Shown here: positions 1 through 5,634 of the stretch, in pieces | Position numbering within the stretch: the first letter of the stretch is position 1 | Layout: every line of letters starts with the position of its first letter | Source: Oscillospiraceae bacterium | GTDB lineage: Bacteria > Bacillota > Clostridia > Oscillospirales > Ruminococcaceae | Reading direction: 5' to 3' | DNA length: 5,634 nucleotides | NCBI GenBank assembly: GCA_020024235.1 | Contig: JAHHUA010000113.1 | Coordinates: 1 to 5,634 of the forward strand | Notes under the pieces: model-generated | Seen by the model: only the letters and a program-made list of their open reading frames with translations | What the model was told of the DNA's origin: nothing | The model's database searches: none | Made by a program: the position numbers and the translations under genes

Positions 1-78
1 AAAAAATACCCAGACGGCTGAACCGGCACAGTAAAACATATAATAGAAAAAATCCATCTTATGTAGATAATATAACTA

Positions 79-120
79 CACCCCATTTATTAGATAATAT
101 ACTGTCTAATAAATGGGGTG
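79..120 (-). terminator. Perfect 16-bp stem hairpin, probable operon terminator
   Basis: Positions 79-94 and 105-120 are exact reverse complements, enclosing a 10-nt loop (95-104). Four G:C pairs (81-84 with 115-118) cluster near the outer end of an otherwise mostly AU stem. It lies 52 nt after the stop of the last gene, where a terminator or a 3'-end-stabilising hairpin is expected. On the minus strand the following bases are T-rich but lack a clean T run. On the plus strand TTTTT occurs at 136-140, about 15 bases after the stem. It may therefore work in both directions or act by protecting mRNA ends. Confidence 0.55.
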
Positions 121-148
121 CATTACTTAATTATATTTTTGATGTAAA

Positions 149-180
149 ACTTATAAAATTTATTTTATATATTTATAAGT
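149..180. repeat. AT-rich 9-bp inverted repeat across the final stop codon
   Basis: Positions 149-157 (acttataaa) and 172-180 (tttataagt) are exact reverse complements around a 14-nt AT-only spacer. The right arm includes the TAA stop (173-175) of the fusion gene. The stem is almost all A:T, so it would be weak. Chance in AT-rich DNA is a real alternative. Confidence 0.35.
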
Positions 181-1486
181 AAGTTTCTACAAATTCAAGT
201 AAGTTATTTACAACTACATCAGAATTTATATTTGCCAATGGTTCTCTTTTAATAAAAGCAGTTTTGCAACCGGCATTTTTTCCTGCTTGAATATCTGTTT
301 CACTATCACCTATCATCCAACTATTATTTAAATCAATATTAAACTGTTCAGATGCATTATATAGCATTCCTGGCTTTGGTTTGCGACAGTCACAATCTAT
401 TTTTAGTTCTGGTATTTCTCCTTCATAACCTTTGTGAGGGTGATGAGGACAATAATAAAGTGCATCTACATAGCAACCTTCAGAGCCAAGTAAAGTTTCC
501 ATTTTGTTATGTATTTCATCTAATTGAGATAAAGTTACTTCACCACGAGCGATAACAGGTTGGTTTGTAATTACAATACAAAGGTATCCGGATTCATTGA
601 TTTTTTTTATTGCTTTTGTCACGCCGTCAATTAAATCAAAGTCATCAATGTTTCTAAGAAAACCGATATATTTGTTTATAACGCCATCTCTGTCAAGGAA
701 AATAGCTTTTTGTTTGTTTGATAGATTTTTAGCATTAACTATGCCGGCGATAAAATCTGCTTCAACTTGATGAAAACGCTCAGGAGTTCCCATATCTTTC
801 ACATATTCAGGACTATCATAGCAGAACATTTTGCCAGTATTGGCAAGTGGTTTTAACAACTGTCTATCCAAATCAACTTTTATAATTTTTCCACTAATAT
901 TATCCAATGTTCCTATTTTTTCTGGATCTATATTAACCATATCAAAAATTTTAGGGGATATAACATGTAGTCCGGCATTTACACGATTTTTATAATATGT
1001 AGGGCGTAAATCTTCTTTGGCAAGCCACTGGATAACAGACATATTTTTATCTGTAATTAGCAGCCCACTGTCATAAGGGTGACTGTTTGGATGACTGAAA
1101 AGTGTGGCTAAACCATTGTGTTGACGGTGAAATTTAACCATACGATTAAAATCAACATCAAAAACAGCATCTGCATTAAGAAGTAAAAAATCTTCAGTAA
1201 GCTGTTGTTTTAATTTAAACAAAGCACCTGCATTTCCAAGAGGCTGAATTTCGTGGTAATACTGTATAGAGACACCAAATTTTCTACCGTCTTCAAAATA
1301 ACCCATAATTTTTTCTGCCATATAAGATACGGTTATGATAATATCAGTAAATCCTTGGTCTCTAAGTGAACATATTTCTCTTTCTAAAACAGGTATGCCG
1401 TCTATAGGTATTAAAGGTTTTGGAATATCGGGATATAGTTCAGATATTCTTGTTCCTCTTCCACCAGCCATTATTATAGTTTTCAT
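173..1486 (-). CDS. Fused heptose-1-P guanylyltransferase and heptose-1,7-bisP phosphatase
   Basis: This 437-residue protein has two enzymatic halves. Residues 1 to about 240 are a sugar-1-phosphate nucleotidyltransferase like HddC: MAGGRGTR (6-13), PKPL (22-25), PLGNAG (82-87), the metal-binding LNAD (103-106), VNAGLHVIS (169-177) and KDMGTPERF (230-238). Residues from about 259 form a HAD-IIIA phosphatase like GmhB: FLDRDG (263-268; nucleophile Asp265, acid/base Asp267), ITNQ (306-309), zinc-ligand pattern Cys346/His348/Cys365/Cys367, RKPKPG (368-373) and GDSETD (393-398). The halves are inferred to perform the last two steps: removal of the 7-phosphate, then transfer of GMP to give GDP-D-glycero-alpha-D-manno-heptose. 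GDP rather than another nucleotide is inferred from family and context. The ATG at 1486 follows GGAGAG (1497-1502) ten bases away. It is last in the operon, 41 nt after the glycosyltransferase. The domains are intact, with no frameshift seen. Confidence 0.9.
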   Translation of the reverse strand: MKTIIMAGGRGTRISELYPDIPKPLIPIDGIPVLEREICSLRDQGFTDIIITVSYMAEKIMGYFEDGRKFGVSIQYYHEIQPLGNAGALFKLKQQLTEDFLLLNADAVFDVDFNRMVKFHRQHNGLATLFSHPNSHPYDSGLLITDKNMSVIQWLAKEDLRPTYYKNRVNAGLHVISPKIFDMVNIDPEKIGTLDNISGKIIKVDLDRQLLKPLANTGKMFCYDSPEYVKDMGTPERFHQVEADFIAGIVNAKNLSNKQKAIFLDRDGVINKYIGFLRNIDDFDLIDGVTKAIKKINESGYLCIVITNQPVIARGEVTLSQLDEIHNKMETLLGSEGCYVDALYYCPHHPHKGYEGEIPELKIDCDCRKPKPGMLYNASEQFNIDLNNSWMIGDSETDIQAGKNAGCKTAFIKREPLANINSDVVVNNLLEFVETYL

Positions 1487-1527
1487 TCGTGTTTAACTCT
1501 CCGATACATTATATATCTTTATGGTAT

Positions 1528-2784
1528 TTAACTTAATAAATTTTCAAAAGCCGTTTTTGCAACATTCCATGTCCAATTTTCGTTTATATATTTACACCCA
1601 TTAAGACCTATAAGTTGTCTTTTATGGTCATTTTTCAGTAATTCAATAACAGCATTTGCAAATTCTGTCTTGTCATCAGCAATAATCCAATCATGATTTG
1701 AAACAGCATCAATATTTTCTGCACCTATATTAGTTGTTACAGTTGCCACACCCATTGCCATAGCCTCAAGGTTTTTTGTTTTAATTCCACTGCCAAAAGT
1801 CATTGGACAAACAAACACTTTGCACTTTTCCATATAATCTCTAACATCATCTACTTTGCCAGTAAATTTAATATGTGAACTGGATAACTTCTGTAAGTCT
1901 TCTGACGCTCCTCCACCTATAATTAAAAATTGTGCATCAGCAATTTCCTTTAAAATTAAAGGTAAAATATCATTTGCAAAATATCTTACAGCATGCTCGT
2001 TATGAGCAACACTCATAGCACCTAAAAAACCTATTAAATTTCCATTTTTCTTTGATGTACGATAAGAAAAATATTGTGTATCTACTCCGATAGGAATGGA
2101 TATCGCTTTATTATCATGTAAATCTTCATTGATTTTATCAGCTTCTTTCTGAGCAACCAGAATTGTTTTGTCACAAATTTTACTAATTTCAATCTCGTAT
2201 TTTTTTAAAAGATGGATTTCATTTTTAACTACAAAAAGTTTTAACGGTTTAATTAGCATTATTTTTTGAATAATTTTTGGAAAAGATTTTAGAAATGCTC
2301 CATATGGATTTATATCTGCAGCATTTATTTCTAATTGTCTCTCATATCTTAATGAAATACGGTCGTCAAGATCTGCAATTCTATAAGTATTAATATCTTT
2401 TATATATTCGGTTGTTCTAATCATATCCCCAATCACAAAATCAGGTTTTTCATCTTCAACAAGTTTATCTATAATTTTTTTTGCTTCATTACTCCAATAT
2501 AAAGATACTTGCATAGGTTTTTTTTTAAGTAATAAAGAGTAGTTTAAAATAAAAAATATTTTTTTTAGAGAATTAGCTTTTGGCAAAATTACCAATCTGT
2601 CAATAAAATCTGGCTTGTTATCAGGGTTATCATCTGTTTCAAGAAAAGCAGCAACAACAAGACGATAACCTAATTCTTCAGAAAGTATTTTACAATAATT
2701 ATACAGAGATGTTTTTCTTCCAGAGGATGCAGGAAAAGGCAACCTAGGCATCACAAATAAAATTGTCTTTTCCTTGTTCATCAT
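1528..2784 (-). CDS. Glycosyltransferase, GT4-like (GT-B fold)
   Basis: This is a 418-residue cytoplasmic or membrane-peripheral glycosyltransferase that would add a sugar from a nucleotide donor to a growing surface glycan. Donor and acceptor cannot be read from sequence. The N-terminal acceptor domain opens with LFVMPRLPFPASSGRKTSLYNY (9-30), the opening typical of GT4-like enzymes of exopolysaccharide systems. The linker carries PIGVDTQYF (231-239). The C-terminal donor domain has IGFLGAMSVAHNEHAVRYF (251-269) and the signature FGSGIKTKNLEAMAMG (330-345). Glu340 fits the second Glu of the EX7E motif, but the first is replaced by Ser332, as in related families. No convincing membrane segment is seen. 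The start ATGATG overlaps the isomerase stop as ATGA, with AAAGGA at 2796-2801, so translational coupling is likely. Its place among the heptose genes makes heptosyl transfer an attractive inference. Tracts of nine and eight A residues occur in the first quarter. Confidence 0.85.
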   Translation of the reverse strand: MMNKEKTILFVMPRLPFPASSGRKTSLYNYCKILSEELGYRLVVAAFLETDDNPDNKPDFIDRLVILPKANSLKKIFFILNYSLLLKKKPMQVSLYWSNEAKKIIDKLVEDEKPDFVIGDMIRTTEYIKDINTYRIADLDDRISLRYERQLEINAADINPYGAFLKSFPKIIQKIMLIKPLKLFVVKNEIHLLKKYEIEISKICDKTILVAQKEADKINEDLHDNKAISIPIGVDTQYFSYRTSKKNGNLIGFLGAMSVAHNEHAVRYFANDILPLILKEIADAQFLIIGGGASEDLQKLSSSHIKFTGKVDDVRDYMEKCKVFVCPMTFGSGIKTKNLEAMAMGVATVTTNIGAENIDAVSNHDWIIADDKTEFANAVIELLKNDHKRQLIGLNGCKYINENWTWNVAKTAFENLLS

Positions 2785-3446
2785 AATTTGTTATTTCCTT
2801 TACCAAAAAACTTATCTTCAAGCATTAAACATAAACAGTGATAAATTGGCAAGTGTAGTTCTTGAATCATGTAAGTTTCAACTCTTGGAGCTTTAATACA
2901 TACATCTGCAAATTTTTCCAATTTATTGTTGTTTCCACCAGTAAGACCTACAACTTTCATTCCTTTAGCTTTTGCAGTAATTGCAGCATAAATAATGTTT
3001 TTGCTATTTCCAGATGTGGATATCCCAAGAAATACATCTCCTTTATTGCCAAAACCATTAACTTGTTGTGCAAAACATAGTAAAGGCTCACAATCATTCA
3101 TATATGCAGTAGTTAATGCAACATGTCCATCCAATGCAATTGCAGGAAGTGTACCCTGTAAGTTATCTGCAAGCACTGAACCAAGCTCTTTATCTATCTC
3201 TTTGAGAGTTGAAGAAAAAGTTTCATCAACCTTTCTTTCCATTGTAAAACCTTTCATCAATTCTCCAACTATATGTTCTGAATCAGCAGCAGAACCACCA
3301 TTGCCAGCAACAAGCAATTTTCCACCATTGGAAAATGATTGTTCCATAATTAGATATGTGTTTATGATTTCTTGTTTTATTGTTTTCAATTCAGGATAAC
3401 GCTCAATAAGAAAATCAATATGTTTTTGTATTCTATTATCTAACAT
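2781..3446 (-). CDS. gmhA: Phosphoheptose isomerase, SIS domain
   Basis: The likely reaction is isomerisation of sedoheptulose 7-phosphate to D-glycero-D-manno-heptose 7-phosphate, the first committed step of heptose synthesis. I place the start at the ATG at 3446, giving 221 residues, because AAGAAG lies five bases upstream. An in-frame GTG at 3461 adds MKEEK but has no ribosome site. Numbering from that GTG, the sugar-phosphate loop GNGGSAADSEH is at 53-63, the probable metal/catalytic residues are His63 and Glu67, ISTSGNS is at 147-153, and the C-terminal QELHLPIYH (200-208) provides Gln200 and His208. These match the zinc-site pattern of GmhA. The protein is longer than the roughly 190-residue LPS-type GmhA because of extra sequence around 71-105, as in isomerases of capsule/S-layer heptose clusters. 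It follows the kinase by 18 nt and overlaps the next gene by four bases. A different SIS sugar isomerase is possible but unlikely in this context. Confidence 0.9.
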   Translation of the reverse strand: MLDNRIQKHIDFLIERYPELKTIKQEIINTYLIMEQSFSNGGKLLVAGNGGSAADSEHIVGELMKGFTMERKVDETFSSTLKEIDKELGSVLADNLQGTLPAIALDGHVALTTAYMNDCEPLLCFAQQVNGFGNKGDVFLGISTSGNSKNIIYAAITAKAKGMKVVGLTGGNNNKLEKFADVCIKAPRVETYMIQELHLPIYHCLCLMLEDKFFGKGNNKL

Positions 3447-3451
3447 TTTTT

Positions 3452-3457
3452 CTTCTT
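3452..3457 (-). promoter_or_regulatory. Ribosome binding site that decides the isomerase start
   Basis: The minus strand reads AAGAAG five bases before the ATG at 3446. The alternative GTG at 3461 is preceded only by an AT-rich run containing the kinase stop codon, with no purine-rich site. This favours the shorter 221-residue product. Confidence 0.5.
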
Positions 3458-3464
3458 TCACTTG

Positions 3465-4409
3465 TTATATTTTAGGTTCATAAGCCTCAGGGCTGTAGTA
3501 TATTACTCTTGTACCAGAATCTTCAAATTTAAAAGGAATATGTAATAAATGGTTCATGGCAGACTTAACTGCAGCTTGTTTTTCTGGCTGAACATAAAAA
3601 ATTATAAATCCACCACCACCAGCTCCAAGCAATTTACCACCTAATGCTCCTGCTTGGATACCTTTTTCATACAAACTATCTATGCTATCTGTTGATACAG
3701 CAGCACCAGTTTTTCTTTTTAGTCTCCATGTTTTATCAAGAAGTCTGCCAAAATCATCTAAATCTTTTTCTTTATTTACAAGAATTTCTTCTGCAATATC
3801 TGATTTTTGAACATCAGAAGAAAAACGAGTAAAGCCTGTAAAAAACATCATTAAATTATCATTGAGTTGTTTTTTTCTTTCAGGTGAAATAATAATAGGA
3901 AAAACGTCATAACCATTTGGGCCAAAATTAATTCTATTAAATCCACCATATGAAGCAGCAATTTGGTCTTGCCATCCACCAGATTCTTGACAAAGAACAC
4001 GCTCTAAATAAATAGCTTCATCAGCCAATTTTTTCTTATCAGCAAATTTGCCTTTAAGAGCGTAAAAAGCATTTAGCATACCAACTGCAAAAGAACTGCT
4101 TGTCCCAAGTCCAGAGCGTGCTGGTAAATCTGCTTCATACATCAAGCGAATCTCGTGCATATCCAGCATTTTCATTGCATTACGAATTGCTGGATGTTGT
4201 ATTTGTTCTATATCTACAACTCTCTCTGTTTTAGAATAAGATAACTCAGTAGAGTAATCAAAAAATCTTGGAAGATGTCTAACATTTACATAGCAATATT
4301 TATCAAACGTAGTAGAAATAACAGAACCACCGTTTTCAATGAAATAATCCTCCATATCTGTTCCGCCACCAAAAAATGACATTCTAAATGGGGTTTTTGT
4401 AATAATCAT
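3465..4409 (-). CDS. hddA: D-glycero-alpha-D-manno-heptose 7-phosphate kinase (GHMP family)
   Basis: The predicted reaction is ATP-dependent phosphorylation of D-glycero-D-manno-heptose 7-phosphate at C1, giving the alpha-1,7-bisphosphate, the second step toward GDP-heptose. The 314-residue protein carries the three GHMP kinase motifs. These are PFRMSFFGGGTD at 7-18, the ATP-binding loop LPARSGLGTSSSFAVG at 95-110, and KLLGAGGGGFIIFY at 259-272. GGWQDQIAASYGGFN (144-158) supplies the probable catalytic Asp148. The ATG at 4409 follows a strong AAGGAG (4415-4420) five bases away. Family members are usually about 330-345 residues. This one seems short between FTGFTRFSSDVQK (190-202) and DLDDFGRLLDKTW (216-228), where a helical stretch of about 20-25 residues is expected. 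All catalytic motifs remain. The adjacent isomerase and the transferase-phosphatase make HddA much likelier than another GHMP kinase such as fucokinase or galactokinase. Confidence 0.9.
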   Translation of the reverse strand: MIITKTPFRMSFFGGGTDMEDYFIENGGSVISTTFDKYCYVNVRHLPRFFDYSTELSYSKTERVVDIEQIQHPAIRNAMKMLDMHEIRLMYEADLPARSGLGTSSSFAVGMLNAFYALKGKFADKKKLADEAIYLERVLCQESGGWQDQIAASYGGFNRINFGPNGYDVFPIIISPERKKQLNDNLMMFFTGFTRFSSDVQKSDIAEEILVNKEKDLDDFGRLLDKTWRLKRKTGAAVSTDSIDSLYEKGIQAGALGGKLLGAGGGGFIIFYVQPEKQAAVKSAMNHLLHIPFKFEDSGTRVIYYSPEAYEPKI

Positions 4410-4414
4410 TTTTT

Positions 4415-4420
4415 CTCCTT
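4415..4420 (-). promoter_or_regulatory. Strong Shine-Dalgarno site for the heptose kinase
   Basis: The minus strand reads AAGGAG five bases before the ATG at 4409. It sits in the 20-nt gap after the dehydrogenase stop and is the best ribosome binding site in the window. It fixes the kinase start. Confidence 0.8.
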
Positions 4421-4429
4421 TTAAATTGA

Positions 4430-5634
4430 TTAGTCTCTTTGAAATATATCTCTGGTATAAACTTTATCTTTTACATCATCTAAACAATTGTCATAACGGT
4501 TTGCAATAATAGCTTGGCTTTTATTTTTAAATTCTTCTAAACTATTAACCACTTTACTTCCAAAGAAGGTTTCACCATCTTGTAAAGTTGGTTCATAAAC
4601 AATTACAGTTGCACCTTTTGATTTAATGCGTTTCATAACTCCTTGTATAGAGCTTTGGCGAAAATTATCAGAATTACTTTTCATGGTGAGACGATAAACA
4701 CCTACAATAACTTCTTTTTCCTTGTTTTCATCCCAGGTATCATTTGCTTGATAAGCACCGGCAATTTCTAATACTCTGTCAGCAATAAAATCTTTTCTTG
4801 TTCTATTGCTTTCTACAATTGCTGTCATCATGTTTTGTGGAACATTTTCATAGTTTGCAAGCAATTGTTTGGTATCTTTTGGCAAACAGTATCCGCCGTA
4901 TCCAAAACTTGGGTTATTATAATGTGTGCCGATTCTAGGGTCAAGGCATACACCTTCGATAATTTTTTGGGTGTTAAGTCCTTTCATTTCCGAATATGTG
5001 TCAAGCTCATTAAAATAAGAAACACGAAGTGCCAAATATGTATTTGCAAATAATTTAACGGCCTCTGCTTCTGTAAATCCCATAAAGAGAGTATCAATGT
5101 TTTCTTTAATTGCTCCTTCTTGCATAAGTTGTGCAAAAGTTTTAGCAGCTTTAACAAGAGTTTCGTTTTCCATGTCTGTGCCAACTATAATACGGCTTGG
5201 ATATAAATTGTCATACAAAGCTTTTGATTCTCTCAAAAATTCAGGGCTGAAGATAATGTTTTCACAGTTAAATTTTTTTCGGATAGTGTCTGTATATCCA
5301 ACAGGAATAGTTGATTTAATAACTATAATAGCGTTTGGGTTATATTCAAGAACAAGACTTATAACTGTTTCAACAGCAGAAGTATCAAAAAAGTTTTTCT
5401 TGCTGTCATAGTTTGTAGGTGCTGCAATTACAACAAAATCTGCATCAGAATAAGCTAATTTTGCATCAGTAGTTGCAAGTAAATTTAAATCTTTTTCAGC
5501 TAAATATTTTTCAATATATTCATCTTGAATAGGTGATTTTTTGTTGTTTATTAATTTTACCTTTTCAGGAATGATATCAACGGCTGTAACTTGGTGATGC
5601 TGAGATAATAAAGTTGCAATGGAAAGACCCACAT
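4430..5634 (-). CDS. ugd: UDP-glucose 6-dehydrogenase, N-terminus cut by window edge
   Basis: This enzyme oxidises UDP-glucose to UDP-glucuronate with two NAD+ in the cytoplasm, supplying a uronic acid donor for surface glycans. The visible 400 residues begin at the V of the Rossmann motif GxGYVG: the codon at 5632-5630 is GTG and the two bases before it fit Tyr. GTG is therefore an internal valine, and probably only about ten residues are missing. Counting that Val as 1, the NAD domain spans about 1-180 with KSTIPVGYT (106-114) and SPEFLRE (129-135). The central domain has the conserved Lys193 and Asn197. The nucleophile Cys249 lies in GYGGYCLPKDT. The C-terminal UDP-binding part has YRLTMKSNSDNFRQSSI (313-329). 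The length matches the short bacterial Ugd form. A GDP-mannose dehydrogenase is less likely given the motif set and short form. It is the first visible gene, and its stop (TAA) lies 20 nt before the kinase start. Confidence 0.93.
   Translation of the reverse strand, partial: VGLSIATLLSQHHQVTAVDIIPEKVKLINNKKSPIQDEYIEKYLAEKDLNLLATTDAKLAYSDADFVVIAAPTNYDSKKNFFDTSAVETVISLVLEYNPNAIIVIKSTIPVGYTDTIRKKFNCENIIFSPEFLRESKALYDNLYPSRIIVGTDMENETLVKAAKTFAQLMQEGAIKENIDTLFMGFTEAEAVKLFANTYLALRVSYFNELDTYSEMKGLNTQKIIEGVCLDPRIGTHYNNPSFGYGGYCLPKDTKQLLANYENVPQNMMTAIVESNRTRKDFIADRVLEIAGAYQANDTWDENKEKEVIVGVYRLTMKSNSDNFRQSSIQGVMKRIKSKGATVIVYEPTLQDGETFFGSKVVNSLEEFKNKSQAIIANRYDNCLDDVKDKVYTRDIFQRD

Noticed and set aside
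79..120. Inverted repeat as an invertible promoter or insertion-sequence end
   Set aside because: The arms are only 10 nt apart, too close for an invertible segment, and no transposase or recombinase gene is nearby.
352..555. Plus-strand open frame of 67 codons opposite the phosphatase domain
   Set aside because: It lies antisense to the conserved zinc-loop region of the HAD domain and has no independent support.
1508..1536. Possible internal promoter before the fusion gene: TATAAT on the minus strand (1508-1513) with TTAAGT 17 bases upstream
   Set aside because: The -35 matches TTGACA at only three positions, and the transcription start would fall on or next to the ribosome binding site at 1497-1502. 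Chance occurrence in AT-rich DNA is likelier.
2995..3399. Plus-strand open frame of 134 codons opposite the isomerase
   Set aside because: It is antisense to a gene with clear GmhA motifs, the product is of low complexity (Ser/Pro/Phe rich), and no family motif is seen.
4984..5184. Minus-strand 66-codon frame inside the dehydrogenase in another frame
   Set aside because: It is an out-of-frame reading of a well-conserved Ugd segment; the Lys/Leu-rich product is typical of a shadow frame.
5097..5411. Plus-strand open frame of 104 codons opposite the dehydrogenase
   Set aside because: It is a shadow of the conserved Ugd reading frame with no recognisable motif of its own.
5630..5632. GTG as the start codon of the dehydrogenase
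   Set aside because: It is the valine of the conserved GxGYVG motif, and the preceding partial codon fits Tyr, so the true start lies beyond the window.

Overview
The window is a low-GC (roughly one third G+C by eye) stretch of bacterial DNA. It is filled almost entirely by one tightly packed run of five genes, all transcribed from the minus strand (right to left). It reads as part of a surface-polysaccharide (capsule, O-antigen/LPS or S-layer glycan) locus. Shine-Dalgarno sites are recognisable before most starts. The sequence does not fix the taxon. A low-GC gut- or host-associated bacterium with an elaborate cell surface fits, and similar gene sets occur in Campylobacterota, Bacteroidota and Firmicutes/Negativicutes.

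In transcription order the layout is as follows. (1) 5634-4430: UDP-glucose 6-dehydrogenase, cut off at its N-terminus by the window edge inside the GxGYVG dinucleotide-binding motif. (2) 4409-3465: a GHMP-family D-glycero-alpha-D-manno-heptose 7-phosphate kinase (HddA). (3) 3446-2781: a SIS-domain phosphoheptose isomerase (GmhA type). (4) 2784-1528: a GT4-like glycosyltransferase whose start overlaps the isomerase stop (ATGA). (5) 1486-173: a two-domain protein joining a heptose-1-phosphate guanylyltransferase (HddC-like) to a HAD-type heptose-1,7-bisphosphate 7-phosphatase (GmhB-like). Positions 1-172 hold no gene. They contain a perfect 16-bp stem hairpin (79-120) that probably ends the operon, and a small AT-rich inverted repeat over the last stop codon.

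Three of the genes encode the whole known four-step route from sedoheptulose 7-phosphate to GDP-D-glycero-alpha-D-manno-heptose: isomerase (GmhA), 7-phosphate kinase (HddA), 7-phosphatase (C-terminal half of the fusion) and guanylyltransferase (N-terminal half). The glycosyltransferase inside the cluster is a natural candidate to use this or another sugar donor, and the dehydrogenase would supply UDP-glucuronic acid. The inferred product is a surface glycan containing a heptose and possibly a uronic acid. The pathway is known. The features most worth a second look are the phosphatase/transferase fusion, an apparently shortened HddA, A-tracts in the glycosyltransferase, and the 3' hairpin. I found no clear evidence of an entirely new system, mobile element, CRISPR array, tRNA or rRNA.
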